Notes: generated by a model not told the origin, from the letters alone. DNA of 64,000 nt from Betaproteobacteria bacterium (GCA_013298145.1 JAAFJO010000001.1:620001-684000), one strand, 5' to 3'; shown: positions 16,267 to 25,179, numbered from the stretch's first letter. Translations and numbers: made by a program.

Positions 16267-17493
16267 ATGACTCAGATAAAAAACTACAACGAAATCAAAA
16301 CCGAAAACGTCCCGATCAAGATGTGGACGAAGGGCGTGCCTGTTGAGGACGACGCTCAGAAGCAACTCATCAACGCTTCGAAATTGCCGATTGTGTTTAA
16401 GCACATCGCCGCGATGCCGGATGTGCATTTGGGGATTGGTGCGACCGTGGGCTCGGTGATTCCTACGTTGCGGGCGATCATTCCGGCGGCTGTCGGCGTG
16501 GACATCGGTTGCGGGATGATTGCTTGCAAGACGACGTTAAGCGCGAGTGATTTACCGGATAACTTGTTGCCGCTTCGTAGCGCGATTGAGCGTGCGGTAC
16601 CGCATGGGCGCGTGGCGATGCGCGGGAAGCGAGACACCGGTGCGTGGGATACGCCGCCGGATGAAGCGGATGCTGCGTGGGCGAAGCTCGCGTCGGGGTT
16701 CGATGAAATCACTGAGATCGAACCGCGCTTGAAAAACACGAACAACCGAAAGCATTTGGGAACGCTTGGAACGGGTAACCATTTCATTGAGATTTGTCTC
16801 GATGAAACGCAATCGGTGTGGATCATGCTGCATTCGGGTTCGCGCGGCGTGGGTAACGCGATTGGAACGCTCTACATCGAGCGCGCTCGCGAAGAAGCGA
16901 TCAAACACAACATGAATTTGCCCGACAAAGATCTGGCGTACTTCGAAGAAGGCTCCAAATATTTCGGTGACTACGTACGTGGCGTGAGCTGGGCGCAGCA
17001 ATTCGCGAAGTTAAATCGCGAAGTGATGATGCAGCGCGTGATTGCTGCGATGAAAAACGTGATCGCGAAACCGTTTGAGACGCATCTCGAAGCGGTGAAT
17101 TGTCATCACAACTACGTGAGCCGCGAAACGCATTTCGGCGAAGAGGTGTTCGTGACGCGCAAGGGCGCGGTGAGCGCGAAGGCGGGTGAGCTTGGCATCA
17201 TTCCGGGATCGATGGGCGCGAAAAGCTACATCGTGCGCGGAAAAGGCAACCCGGAAAGCTTCATGTCGTGCAGCCACGGCGCAGGACGCACGATGAGTCG
17301 CACGCAAGCGAAAAAGCGCTTCACGCTCGCCGATCACATCAAAGCGACCGAAGGCGTTGAATGCCGAAAAGACGAAGACGTGATCGACGAGATTCCGATG
17401 GCGTACAAGGATATTGATGCCGTGATGGAAGCGCAGCGGGATTTGGTGGATGTGGTTTACACACTTAAACAAGTGGTTTGTGTGAAGGGGTAG
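16267..17493 (+). CDS. rtcB: RNA-splicing ligase RtcB
   Basis: Joins RNA 3'-phosphate or 2',3'-cyclic phosphate ends to 5'-OH ends, using GTP and Mn2+. From ATG 16267 the product has 408 residues, the same length as E. coli RtcB. Family motifs are MPDVHLGIGATVGSVIPT, the metal-site GVDIGCGM (Cys82), LGTGNHFIEI, LHSGSRGVG, and SCSHGAGRTMSR, in which the histidine that takes up GMP falls at codon 337, as in E. coli. The track start at 16123 translates repeat P1 and is not real. Ribosome binding seems to rely on GGGGGAGG, which is the last part of that repeat. The next gene starts three bases after the stop. No rtcA follows. Confidence 0.97.
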   Translation: MTQIKNYNEIKTENVPIKMWTKGVPVEDDAQKQLINASKLPIVFKHIAAMPDVHLGIGATVGSVIPTLRAIIPAAVGVDIGCGMIACKTTLSASDLPDNLLPLRSAIERAVPHGRVAMRGKRDTGAWDTPPDEADAAWAKLASGFDEITEIEPRLKNTNNRKHLGTLGTGNHFIEICLDETQSVWIMLHSGSRGVGNAIGTLYIERAREEAIKHNMNLPDKDLAYFEEGSKYFGDYVRGVSWAQQFAKLNREVMMQRVIAAMKNVIAKPFETHLEAVNCHHNYVSRETHFGEEVFVTRKGAVSAKAGELGIIPGSMGAKSYIVRGKGNPESFMSCSHGAGRTMSRTQAKKRFTLADHIKATEGVECRKDEDVIDEIPMAYKDIDAVMEAQRDLVDVVYTLKQVVCVKG

Positions 17494-17496
17494 ATC

Positions 17497-17928
17497 ATGG
17501 TGTTGAGAACGCCATCAAAGGAAAAGAAAACGCAGTCATTCAAGAGCGGGAAACAGCGTCGCGCAGAAATTGTTGCGCGGCGTCGGAAAGGTAATCCGGC
17601 TGTTGAGTGGATTGATCCGTTGCTGAACAAGGACAACTGGCCGAAGGGCGCGGTCGCCGCGAACCTTGAAGCGCTCGGGCGTAACAACACCTACGGTCTA
17701 CTCCCAAACTATTACGTCGATAAGCCTTTCAAATGTCGCGACTGCGGCATCGAGGAGGTGTGGCGAGCTACACAGCAGAAGTGGTACTACGAAGTAGCTA
17801 AGGGGCGTATCGAGGCAACGGCGGCACGTTGCAAATCGTGTCGTCGAAAAGAGCGTGAACGGAAAGAGAAAGCGCGAGCGGCGTCGCTGCCTGGATTACT
17901 CGCGAAGCGAATGCGGCCGCAGAGTTGA
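17497..17928 (+). CDS. Zinc-ribbon protein of the rtcB operon
   Basis: A 143-residue basic protein. A Lys/Arg-rich N-terminus (KEKKTQSFKSGKQRRAEIVARRR) is followed by a zinc-ribbon: FKCRDCGIEEVWRATQQKWYYE at about residues 78-100 and RCKSCRRKERERK near 120. This CxxC...CxxC arrangement with a KWYYE-like segment fits the 'probable zinc-ribbon domain' family. AAGGGG six bases before ATG and a three-base gap from rtcB show co-translation. A role in binding RNA during repair is inference from charge and context. Confidence 0.75.
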   Translation: MVLRTPSKEKKTQSFKSGKQRRAEIVARRRKGNPAVEWIDPLLNKDNWPKGAVAANLEALGRNNTYGLLPNYYVDKPFKCRDCGIEEVWRATQQKWYYEVAKGRIEATAARCKSCRRKERERKEKARAASLPGLLAKRMRPQS

Positions 17929-17937
17929 AGCGTAGAG

Positions 17938-18654
17938 ATGAATACTATTCCATCATTCAAGAGTTCAGTGCTGACCGACATCGAGTCGACTCGATTGTTG
18001 AGATCGGCTTTTCCGCGTTCGTTGGAGGTTTACGTTGACAACGCGTTGCGCGTTGTACCGCTTGCTGAGACGAGACCGTTTGTGAACGAACACGCGAGCG
18101 TCGATGTGCGCGGCGAAGAGTTCTGCTTGCTTCGACGTGTTTACTTTGATTACGCGTACATCAAAGACGGCGGTTGGCACACTCACGCGCGATGGCAGTT
18201 GCCTTCGCTTGAGCAGGACATTCTGGCGTGTATCTACAGCACTCATCATGACGGTACGGTGCGCGCGCAGACGATCAATCGACTGATCGAATCGCGACAC
18301 GACTGGGCACTCCCGTACCTATTGAACTTGGTAAGCGACTATGTCATTGAAGTTACGGAATTGATCGACTACCGAGTTAACCGAATCAATGCGGATCGTT
18401 TGCGGGAGTTTGCCGCAACAAACCGCCAATTTATCTCTCGATCCGCCGATCGAGCGCTAAGCTATTGGGACCTAGGCCATCGAGTACGTCACCACTCGGG
18501 TGCCGATCAACCACAGTATGAGTGGCTGGAAGATTACCCGGCTTACAAAACGCTAAGGCAGCTCGAACTTTGGCCGCGATTGCTCGCGAGGAAGTCGCTT
18601 CGCAAGCAGCGAAGACTTCGGGCCAGACGAATCGCGCGAGCATTGGAAAAGTAG
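17938..18654 (+). CDS. Conserved-looking protein of unknown function, last gene of the rtcB operon
   Basis: 238 residues, family not recognised. The N-terminal part ends in a His/Trp motif (GGWHTHARWQLPSLEQDIL). A helical middle follows (TINRLIESRHDWALPYLLNLVSDYVIEVTELI), and the C-terminus is strongly basic (RKSLRKQRRLRARRIARAL), which could bind nucleic acid. It starts nine bases after the zinc-ribbon stop and is co-oriented, so it is very likely part of the RtcR regulon. No signal peptide or membrane segment. Confidence 0.7.
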   Translation: MNTIPSFKSSVLTDIESTRLLRSAFPRSLEVYVDNALRVVPLAETRPFVNEHASVDVRGEEFCLLRRVYFDYAYIKDGGWHTHARWQLPSLEQDILACIYSTHHDGTVRAQTINRLIESRHDWALPYLLNLVSDYVIEVTELIDYRVNRINADRLREFAATNRQFISRSADRALSYWDLGHRVRHHSGADQPQYEWLEDYPAYKTLRQLELWPRLLARKSLRKQRRLRARRIARALEK

Positions 18655-18762
18655 CCCGGATGCTCGCACCCGGGTTTCCGTGTATGTGCGCGAAGCGCTG
18701 GTGTTCAATCGGCGTTGGTTGGTATCAATTTGTGGTGCAATGAGATTGCACCCTACGATCCG

Positions 18763-19113
18763 CTACGGTTTCCCGTACGCGCGCTCAACCTTGGCGACTC
18801 GCAATTCGAAGTGTTCGTACCAACGCTCGTGTCCGTTTTGTTGGGCGACTAGGTGTTCGGCGTTGGCTTTCCATTTGACGATTGCGGCCTCGTCGCGCCA
18901 GTAGGAGACGGTGATGCCGAAGCCGTCGGCGCCGCGTGCGGATTCGATGCCGAGATAGCCGTCTTGTTGGGCGGCGAGTTCGACCATGCGGTCTGCCATG
19001 TCGCCGTAGCCGTCGGACGCCCCGTGTCCGTCGTTGTCCGCACCGGGGGTTCGAAAGCTGGAGAAGATCACGGCGTAGTAAGGTGGTTTAGGAAGCGTTG
19101 TGAAGTTCGTCAT
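18763..19113 (-). CDS. Antibiotic biosynthesis monooxygenase (ABM)-type protein
   Basis: 116 residues from ATG 19113 (MTNFTTLPKPPYYAVIFSSF). The track starts 26 codons earlier, overlapping the divergent gene. The dimeric ferredoxin-like ABM pattern is visible: YAVIFSSFRT, MADRMVELAAQQDGYLGIESARG, ITVSYWRDEAAIVKWKANAEH. Related proteins are small cofactor-free oxygenases or heme-binding relatives. The substrate is unknown. Confidence 0.8.
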   Translation of the reverse strand: MTNFTTLPKPPYYAVIFSSFRTPGADNDGHGASDGYGDMADRMVELAAQQDGYLGIESARGADGFGITVSYWRDEAAIVKWKANAEHLVAQQNGHERWYEHFELRVAKVERAYGKP

Positions 19114-19226
19114 TTTCGTATCGTGAGGCGTTCGAGGTGTGGGCAGAAAGCGTATCGCAACCGACACAATTCGCAGATGCGCGTTCGGCATTGCGGCTGA
19201 TGCGACGGATATTCAATAATCGCTGG

Positions 19227-20000
19227 ATGCGCATTCTCATCACCGGACTCAATGGAACCTTAGCGCCGCATCTCGCGAGCCTCGCGCGCGCACGCTCGCA
19301 TGAGGTGGTTGGTTGGGATCGCGATGCTGTTTCTCCGGATGATGCATCGGCGGGTGATGCGTTTCTTCGCAACACGCAACCCGATGCCATTGCACATTTG
19401 GGCTTCGGGAGCGAGGATTGGTCTGCGCGGCTTGCGACTTGGGCCGCGGCGAATGATCGATCGTTTGTGTTCACGAGCACGGCAATGGTGTTCGATCACA
19501 TGCCCGATGGTCCGCACCACGTGAATGATGAGCGTACGGCGAAAGATGATTACGGACGCTACAAAATTCGTTGCGAAGACGCGATCCGCGCGGCGAATCC
19601 GCGAGCGTGCATCGCGCGGATTGGTTGGCAAATCGACATCGACGATGAAGGCAAAGCGCGGGGCAACAACATGCTTGCAGCGCTCGATCAACAGCAAGCG
19701 AGCGATGGGCGAATTCGCGCGAGCACTGCGTGGCGGCCCGCGTGTTCGTTTATGGGTGATACAGCGTTGGCTTTGCTTCAGTTGATCGAGCAGCGCAGTG
19801 AAGGTGTTGTGCATCTCGATAGCAATGCAGACTCGGCGCTCAATTTCTATGGGTTGGTTACGTCACTCAAAGTGCGGTTCGCACGAGCATCGTGGATCAT
19901 CGAGCCGCATGCAGAGTACGTTCACGATCAGCGGCTGATTGCTGCGGAGAGTAGCGCGGTGCGTATCGCGCCGCTTTCAGCACGGCTCGGTAGCCAATAA
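19227..20000 (+). CDS. NAD(P)-dependent sugar-nucleotide reductase/epimerase-like protein (RmlD-like)
   Basis: 257 residues from ATG 19227 (MRILITGLNGTLAPHLA), which places the GxxGxxG-like nucleotide site at the N-terminus. The track extends 30 codons upstream. The extended-SDR features are FVFTSTAMVFDH and the YGRYKIRCE segment with the catalytic Tyr and Lys (YxxxK), followed by the RIGWQI strand. Overall it resembles dTDP-4-dehydrorhamnose reductase. No neighbouring sugar biosynthesis genes, so its substrate is unknown. Confidence 0.78.
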   Translation: MRILITGLNGTLAPHLASLARARSHEVVGWDRDAVSPDDASAGDAFLRNTQPDAIAHLGFGSEDWSARLATWAAANDRSFVFTSTAMVFDHMPDGPHHVNDERTAKDDYGRYKIRCEDAIRAANPRACIARIGWQIDIDDEGKARGNNMLAALDQQQASDGRIRASTAWRPACSFMGDTALALLQLIEQRSEGVVHLDSNADSALNFYGLVTSLKVRFARASWIIEPHAEYVHDQRLIAAESSAVRIAPLSARLGSQ

Positions 20001-20124
20001 TTGCAATGCAACTTGGATCGCTATACCCAAGCTTAAACAGAGCAGAAGTCAATAAATAAAATTTATCAAGGCTAAGGCTTTTATCCCACTAGCCCTTTTT
20101 CAATAGGGAATAGGATTCAAAAGC

Positions 20125-20628
20125 TTATTGGGTTTCAACAAGCTGTAATGCCATGTAGAGCACATCAGGCTCGGGGTTGTGCACATACGCGTCGGTCTCT
20201 TCGAAACCGAGTGATCGGTACAGCGAAATCGCGGCTGGCATCCGTGTGCGCAGTGTGTCGAGTTTCATCGTGCGATAGCCTGCGGCGCGCGCGAAATCGA
20301 CGGAGGTTTGCGCAAGGGCGCGTCCCACCCCCATGCCCTTCGCAGCGTCCTCCACCCAAAGACGTTTCATCTCGCATTCCGCGTCGTTTAAGGGCTTCAC
20401 TGCGATGCAGCCCAGCGGTTCTTGATCGCTTGTTCGTCGCGCGATCCACAAATTTCCACGAGGCTTCACATATGCGCCCGGGAGCGCGGCAAGCTCAGCC
20501 TCGAAGTGCTGAAAACACAAGTCGATTTGCGTCCATGTTTGATAGCGACGCATCAAACCGCGCAGTGCATCCAAGTCTGTAGCCTGCGCTTCGAGAAGGG
20601 TGAAGGCAGCGTGATTTCCCGCTTTCAT
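20125..20628 (-). CDS. GNAT family N-acetyltransferase
   Basis: 167 residues with the acetyl-CoA binding motif A: MKRLWVEDAAKGMGVGRALAQ (R/QxxGxG/A form), then GYRTMKLDTL and ISLYRSLGFEET, all standard for the GNAT fold. The acceptor substrate cannot be told. Single gene, with unrelated neighbours. Confidence 0.88.
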   Translation of the reverse strand: MKAGNHAAFTLLEAQATDLDALRGLMRRYQTWTQIDLCFQHFEAELAALPGAYVKPRGNLWIARRTSDQEPLGCIAVKPLNDAECEMKRLWVEDAAKGMGVGRALAQTSVDFARAAGYRTMKLDTLRTRMPAAISLYRSLGFEETDAYVHNPEPDVLYMALQLVETQ

Positions 20629-20683
20629 AGCTGTCTAAATTTCACGATTGCATCAAGGAGGCAGGCGCGTGTTTCGCGCCAGC

Positions 20684-21343
20684 TCATCGGTTTTCAGGAC
20701 ACGCACCGCTCGCCACGCTGCTGCTCGGGATACGCACTTTGAATTCTTCGAGCTTCTGCATCACGCTTTGCGGTGGCTCACGCAGCACGATTGAAGCGCC
20801 AGCGACGGTTTGTTGCCGCTGCCGATACACGGCTGTTTTCACACCCTTGTTGCGCACTTCTTCAAATCGGCTGTCTGCCGCGCTACGGGTGCGAAATACG
20901 CCAAGCGAAATTGACCATTGCCACTGACCCGCTTCGCTCACGATTGCGGCGTCGTTCACATTGAGTCGGCCGAGTTCTGCGAGCGCGCGCTCGGCGGCCG
21001 CTTTGTTGGCTTTGGGCGGAATGTAGACCCAGTGTTCAGCGGTGATGTCTACTTTACGGGTCGACACGGTCTTTCCGAGCGCGAGCGGTTCAAGAAGCGC
21101 GCGCGCTTGGGTGAGTTCGGCATCATTAAAGGGCCCCCATTCCGCGCATGCGAGTGTGAGCTGTGCCGCTTTTGCGGGGCCGAGCTTGGCGTACTGCTGC
21201 GCGCTTAGTACGCGCACGCTCTCCGGATTCATCGGCTTTAAGCGTTCGTTATCGGGCGAGGCATTGGCGGCAAATTCGCGGTAATAGCCGTAGCCAAACA
21301 CCGCAAGGTTGGCGAGGAGCAACACAAAGACCCAGCGTTTCAT
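20684..21343 (-). CDS. SPOR domain protein downstream of coaX
   Basis: 219 residues. One N-terminal membrane anchor (WVFVLLLANLAVFGYGYY), then a periplasmic part with a SPOR-like domain at about 65-190 (LACAEWGPFNDAELTQARALL, WVYIPPKANKAAAERALAEL, QWQWSISLGVFRTRSAADSRFEEV). SPOR domains bind denuded peptidoglycan at division sites. It overlaps the coaX stop by four bases (ATGA), so the two are translated together. Confidence 0.85.
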   Translation of the reverse strand: MKRWVFVLLLANLAVFGYGYYREFAANASPDNERLKPMNPESVRVLSAQQYAKLGPAKAAQLTLACAEWGPFNDAELTQARALLEPLALGKTVSTRKVDITAEHWVYIPPKANKAAAERALAELGRLNVNDAAIVSEAGQWQWSISLGVFRTRSAADSRFEEVRNKGVKTAVYRQRQQTVAGASIVLREPPQSVMQKLEEFKVRIPSSSVASGACPENR

Positions 21344-22086
21344 CGCGAAGCCTCCAGCGCCACCAAACGCACACCTTCGAGCGCTAAGGTGTCGATCACC
21401 GTAGCATCGGCGCGCAGATGCGGCAGCAGTCGATACGCGCTGCCGCCAGTGAGCACCACTTTGGGCTCACGGAGATGCCCACGCTCATGTAACACCTTCG
21501 CCAATCGCGCATGGCTTGCTTGAATTGCGCCCACCATGGCATCGATGGCGCCGGTTGCAAGCGCATCGCGCGTGTTTCTTGGCTGACTGGTCCAGTCTCC
21601 AGCGTCCACCGATAGCGCGGCGGTGTTGCCAGCGAGCCCGCCCAACATCGCGTGATACCCGGCGACGATTGCGCCCCCTAAGAATCGGCCAGTCTCGTCG
21701 AGCTGATCGATCGTGAGGGCGGTTCCGGCGCTGACCACAAGGCAGGGCCCGAGCTTTCGCTGCCAGGACGCGACGAGTGCGGCCCAGCGATCCGTGCCAA
21801 GACGCGCTGGATCGTCATAGCTATTCACCACGCCGCCGCAGCTCGCTGTGGATTCAATCCATTCGACCGCGTGGCCGAGCGATGCGAGTTGCTCTTCGAT
21901 TTTTCGGCGGGTGACTGCATTAGCGACGTGGCTCCCCGCAATTCGAGTTGGCCTGAGCGTTTCGACGCCCGCGCGGTCAAGAAATTGATCGAGTTCGGCG
22001 ATAAACATCGCGCCGCGACTCACGATCACATCATGGTCAAAGGCGGCCCATTTGAGGCGTGTATTGCCGATATCGAGTGCGAGCAT
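21340..22086 (-). CDS. coaX: Type III pantothenate kinase
   Basis: Phosphorylates pantothenate, first step of CoA synthesis. 248 residues from ATG 22086 (MLALDIGNTRLKWAAF, the phosphate-binding start of the ASKHA fold). The track extension of 67 codons lies in the birA gene. Further motifs are RLGTDRWAALVAS, VVSAGTALTIDQL and GGAIVAGYHAMLGGL. Twenty bases follow the birA stop, and SPOR overlaps downstream: birA-coaX-SPOR is a usual betaproteobacterial operon. Confidence 0.95.
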   Translation of the reverse strand: MLALDIGNTRLKWAAFDHDVIVSRGAMFIAELDQFLDRAGVETLRPTRIAGSHVANAVTRRKIEEQLASLGHAVEWIESTASCGGVVNSYDDPARLGTDRWAALVASWQRKLGPCLVVSAGTALTIDQLDETGRFLGGAIVAGYHAMLGGLAGNTAALSVDAGDWTSQPRNTRDALATGAIDAMVGAIQASHARLAKVLHERGHLREPKVVLTGGSAYRLLPHLRADATVIDTLALEGVRLVALEASR

Positions 22087-22106
22087 GCGGGCGAAGTATG
22101 AGTCAA

Positions 22107-22883
22107 TCAGGCCGGGCGCAACGAAACCGCGCCCGAGTGAAGTGTATGCAATGCGCGCCCATCGTCGATGACAAGCGCGCCGCCTTCGTCGAGCGCCGTG
22201 ATTCGGCCCACGTACGATTGCCCGCTCGCATCGCCGCGCTCGAATACACGCACGGGCGTGTTGGCATATGCGCGGCGCGACCACCATTCCTCTCGAAATA
22301 TGCCAAAACCAGACTGCTCAAAACGATCCAGTGTGAGCGATAACTCGTTTAACAACGCGCTACGTAGCGCGTTACAAATGATGGTGGCACCGTCGGCATG
22401 TCGTGGGAGAACAGTGCTCACGAGCGCTGCGGGCGGTAACGCATCCGTCTCGAAAGACGTTGCGTTGGACGGATGCGGTGCGCGCACGTTAACGCCGACA
22501 CCGATCACGGCGCTGCGCCCACCGCCTTCGTGAGGCACGGTTTCCACCAATACCCCCGCGAGCTTGGCGCGATCTTCGTGCAGAACATCGTTCGGCCACT
22601 TCAGAGTGATGCGATCTGGAGAGAAATTCGTCACCGAGCGCGCCACCGCGAGCCCAACGGCGAGGCTCAGGCCATCGAGCCTGCGCGAAGACGAAAACGT
22701 CCACCCGACGCTCAACAAAACCGCGTCGCCCGCCTCGGCATACCAACGTCGTCCGCGCTGGCCGCGGCCTGTGGTTTGCACATCCGCCGAGACTGCGCGC
22801 TGATGAATCGGGCCCAGGGAAGCGCGGCGAAGCAATTCCGAGTTGGTGGAATCGATGCTGCTGACGTGTTCAAGAACAAACAT
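22107..22883 (-). CDS. birA: Biotin-[acetyl-CoA-carboxylase] ligase
   Basis: Activates biotin with ATP and attaches it to the biotin carboxyl carrier protein. 258 residues. The biotinyl-AMP loop GRGQRGRRW is at 39-47, KWPNDVL follows, then KLAGVLVET and the C-terminal SH3-like part. There is no N-terminal helix-turn-helix, so this is a ligase only and not the biotin operon repressor. First gene of the birA-coaX-SPOR operon. Confidence 0.95.
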   Translation of the reverse strand: MFVLEHVSSIDSTNSELLRRASLGPIHQRAVSADVQTTGRGQRGRRWYAEAGDAVLLSVGWTFSSSRRLDGLSLAVGLAVARSVTNFSPDRITLKWPNDVLHEDRAKLAGVLVETVPHEGGGRSAVIGVGVNVRAPHPSNATSFETDALPPAALVSTVLPRHADGATIICNALRSALLNELSLTLDRFEQSGFGIFREEWWSRRAYANTPVRVFERGDASGQSYVGRITALDEGGALVIDDGRALHTLHSGAVSLRPA

Positions 22884-23238
22884 GGGTAGTCAGGTGCGCG
22901 CGTTCAAAATGAACGAGCTTTTCGTTACGACGCTTATTTTATTGGCGCTGGAGCGAGATAAATCTTATTAGCGGAATCGAAACAAGCTGTTGCTGTTCGT
23001 CTGAAATTATGGGACAAATAAGAAAATTTGCTGTTTGTAGAGGTCCAATAAATGGCAAACCCTAGTGCCTTAACTCTTGTATAGGACTTAGACTAAAACA
23101 TTACCGACCGCGTGGTCGGTTTTGTTTCGTTGTGCGGCTCGGTCTACCGCCAAACGAAGCAAGAGCGTGATCGTAGCGCAGCGTTGAACATGGTTTTTGC
23201 GCTGCGGCTGAGTTCGATGAATAAGGAGGTTGACCGAC
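22884..23238. other. 355-base intergenic region between birA and the acyl-CoA synthetase operon
   Basis: Holds divergent promoters. 22930-23100 is AT-rich. A strong palindrome lies at 23103-23120 (separate entry). No ORF is convincing. AAGGAGG at 23223-23229 is the ribosome binding site of the next gene. Confidence 0.6.
23103..23120. promoter_or_regulatory. TetR-type operator-like palindrome
   Basis: ACCGACC-GCGT-GGTCGGT, two perfect seven-base arms, 119 bases before the start of the acyl-CoA synthetase gene. ACCGACC/GGTCGGT is a form often bound by TetR family repressors of acyl-CoA metabolism. No regulator gene is next to it in this window, so the partner is unknown. A stem-loop in RNA is the alternative. 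Confidence 0.5.
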
Positions 23239-25179
23239 ATGCCCGAACCCACGACGTTTCCGCGTCTGCTGCTCGCACACGCCAACGCGCGCCCTGACGC
23301 GCCCGCGCTGCGCGAGAAGTACCTCGGTATTTGGCAAACCTGGACCTGGCGGGAAACAGCCACGGAAGTTCGCGAAGTTGCCGCCGGTTTGGCGTCGCTC
23401 GGCTTCAAACGCGGCGATAACCTCGCAATCATTGGGGATAACCGTCCGCAGCTGTACATGGCATTTGCGGCCGCGCAATGTTTGGGCGGGATCGCCGTGC
23501 CCATGTATCAAGACGCCGTCGCCGATGAGATGACCTACGTTCTTGAAAACGCCGAAATCAAGTTTGCAATCGTTGAAGATCAAGAACAAGTCGACAAGCT
23601 GCTTGAAGCGCGAGAAAAGGCGCATGTCGATCACATCATTTACGACGATCCACGCGGCTTGCGCAATTACAGCGCGCCTGGCCTGCAAAGCTTAGAAGCG
23701 CTCCGCGCGCTCGGCCGCGATTACATGGCGAAGCATCCAAGTTTTATCGATGCCGAAATCGAAAAGGGCAAAACGACTGATGTTTCAGTCATGCTCTACA
23801 CCTCAGGCACGACGGGCAAACCGAAAGGCGTGTGCCAAACGCACGAAGCGTTCATCACCGCTGCAGAAGGCGGTGTTTCGTTCGACAAATTAGTGGGGAC
23901 CGATAACGTGCTCTCCTATTTGCCAATGGCGTGGGTGGGCGATCATTTGTTTTCCTACGCACAGTGGCTGGTGGCGGGGTTCACCGTGAACTGCCCGGAA
24001 TCGGGCGACACCGTGATGATCGATCTGCGCGAAATCGGCCCGACCTATTACTTTGCGCCACCGCGCATCTTCGAAGGCATGCTGACCAACGTAATGATTC
24101 GCATGGAAGATGCGAGCAAGTTGAAGCGCTGGCTGTTTGACAAGTTCATGGCGGTCGCCAAGCGCTCGGGCGCGAAGATTCTGGATGGCGAAGCGGTTTC
24201 GTTGGGCGATCGCGTGAAGTACGCGCTGGGCAACGTGTTGGTGTTCGGCCCGCTTAAAAACACGCTCGGTCTGAGCCGCATTCGCGTCGCCTACACCGCA
24301 GGCGCAGCGATCGGCCCGGATCTCTTCCGTTTCTATCGCTCGATCGGCATCAATTTGAAGCAGCTTTACGGACAAACGGAAACCTGTGCGTACGTCACCT
24401 TGCAGCCGGATCGCCAGATCAAGTTTGATAGCGTGGGCAAGGCGGCGCCGTCCGTCGAAGTAAAACTCGCTGAGAATGGCGAAGTGCTCGTGCGCGGTCC
24501 GATGGTGCTCAAGGAGTACTACAAACGGCCGGACGCGACGGCGGAATCCATCGACCAAGAAGGCTATTTCCACACCGGCGATGCGGGCGTGTTCGATGGC
24601 GATGGACATCTCAAAATCATCGATCGCGCGAAGGACGTAGGCCGACTCGCAAACGATGCGATGTTTGCGCCGAACTACATCGAGAACAAACTCAAGTTCT
24701 TCTCGCACATTAAAGAGGCGGTCTGTTTCGGCCACGGCAAAGACGCAGTGATGGCGTTTATCAATATTGACCTCACCGCCGTAGGCAACTGGGCTGAGCG
24801 ACGAAATTTAGTGTACTCGGGCTACATTGATCTGGCCGGCAAGCCCGAGGTTTACGAGCTGATCCGCGAATGTGTTGAGCAGTGCAACGCAGAACTCGCC
24901 ACCGAAGGTGAGCTCGCGCATTCGCAAATCGCACGCTTCTTGGTGTTGCACAAAGAGCTCGATCCCGATGATGATGAGCTCACGCGCACACGCAAGGTCC
25001 GTCGCGGCTTCATTCAAGAAAAGTACGGTCCGCTCGTCGATGCGCTCTTCAGCGGCAAGCAGATTCAACACATTGAAACGCAAGTGAAGTTCGAAGACGG
25101 CCGCACCGGCTCAATTGCAGCCGATATCAAAATCGCAGACGCGAAGCGCTTCCCGGCGGTGGCAAAGGCGGCGGCATGA
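23239..25179 (+). CDS. Acyl-CoA synthetase (AMP-dependent synthetase and ligase)
   Basis: 646 residues. ANL-family enzyme forming acyl-CoA via acyl-AMP. The P-loop MLYTSGTTGKPKG is at about 184-196. LKQLYGQTE, the YFHTGDAG hinge and a C-terminal lid (IIDRAKDVGRLANDAMFAPN) follow. The size and long C-terminus fit long-chain acyl-CoA synthetases. The lid reads DVGRLANDAMFAPNYIE where DxxKxxxGE... is usual, a common variant of this subfamily. I use ATG 23239, nine bases after AAGGAGG; the track's TTG touches the SD. The stop overlaps the following ABC ATPase by four bases. Confidence 0.92.
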   Translation: MPEPTTFPRLLLAHANARPDAPALREKYLGIWQTWTWRETATEVREVAAGLASLGFKRGDNLAIIGDNRPQLYMAFAAAQCLGGIAVPMYQDAVADEMTYVLENAEIKFAIVEDQEQVDKLLEAREKAHVDHIIYDDPRGLRNYSAPGLQSLEALRALGRDYMAKHPSFIDAEIEKGKTTDVSVMLYTSGTTGKPKGVCQTHEAFITAAEGGVSFDKLVGTDNVLSYLPMAWVGDHLFSYAQWLVAGFTVNCPESGDTVMIDLREIGPTYYFAPPRIFEGMLTNVMIRMEDASKLKRWLFDKFMAVAKRSGAKILDGEAVSLGDRVKYALGNVLVFGPLKNTLGLSRIRVAYTAGAAIGPDLFRFYRSIGINLKQLYGQTETCAYVTLQPDRQIKFDSVGKAAPSVEVKLAENGEVLVRGPMVLKEYYKRPDATAESIDQEGYFHTGDAGVFDGDGHLKIIDRAKDVGRLANDAMFAPNYIENKLKFFSHIKEAVCFGHGKDAVMAFINIDLTAVGNWAERRNLVYSGYIDLAGKPEVYELIRECVEQCNAELATEGELAHSQIARFLVLHKELDPDDDELTRTRKVRRGFIQEKYGPLVDALFSGKQIQHIETQVKFEDGRTGSIAADIKIADAKRFPAVAKAAA

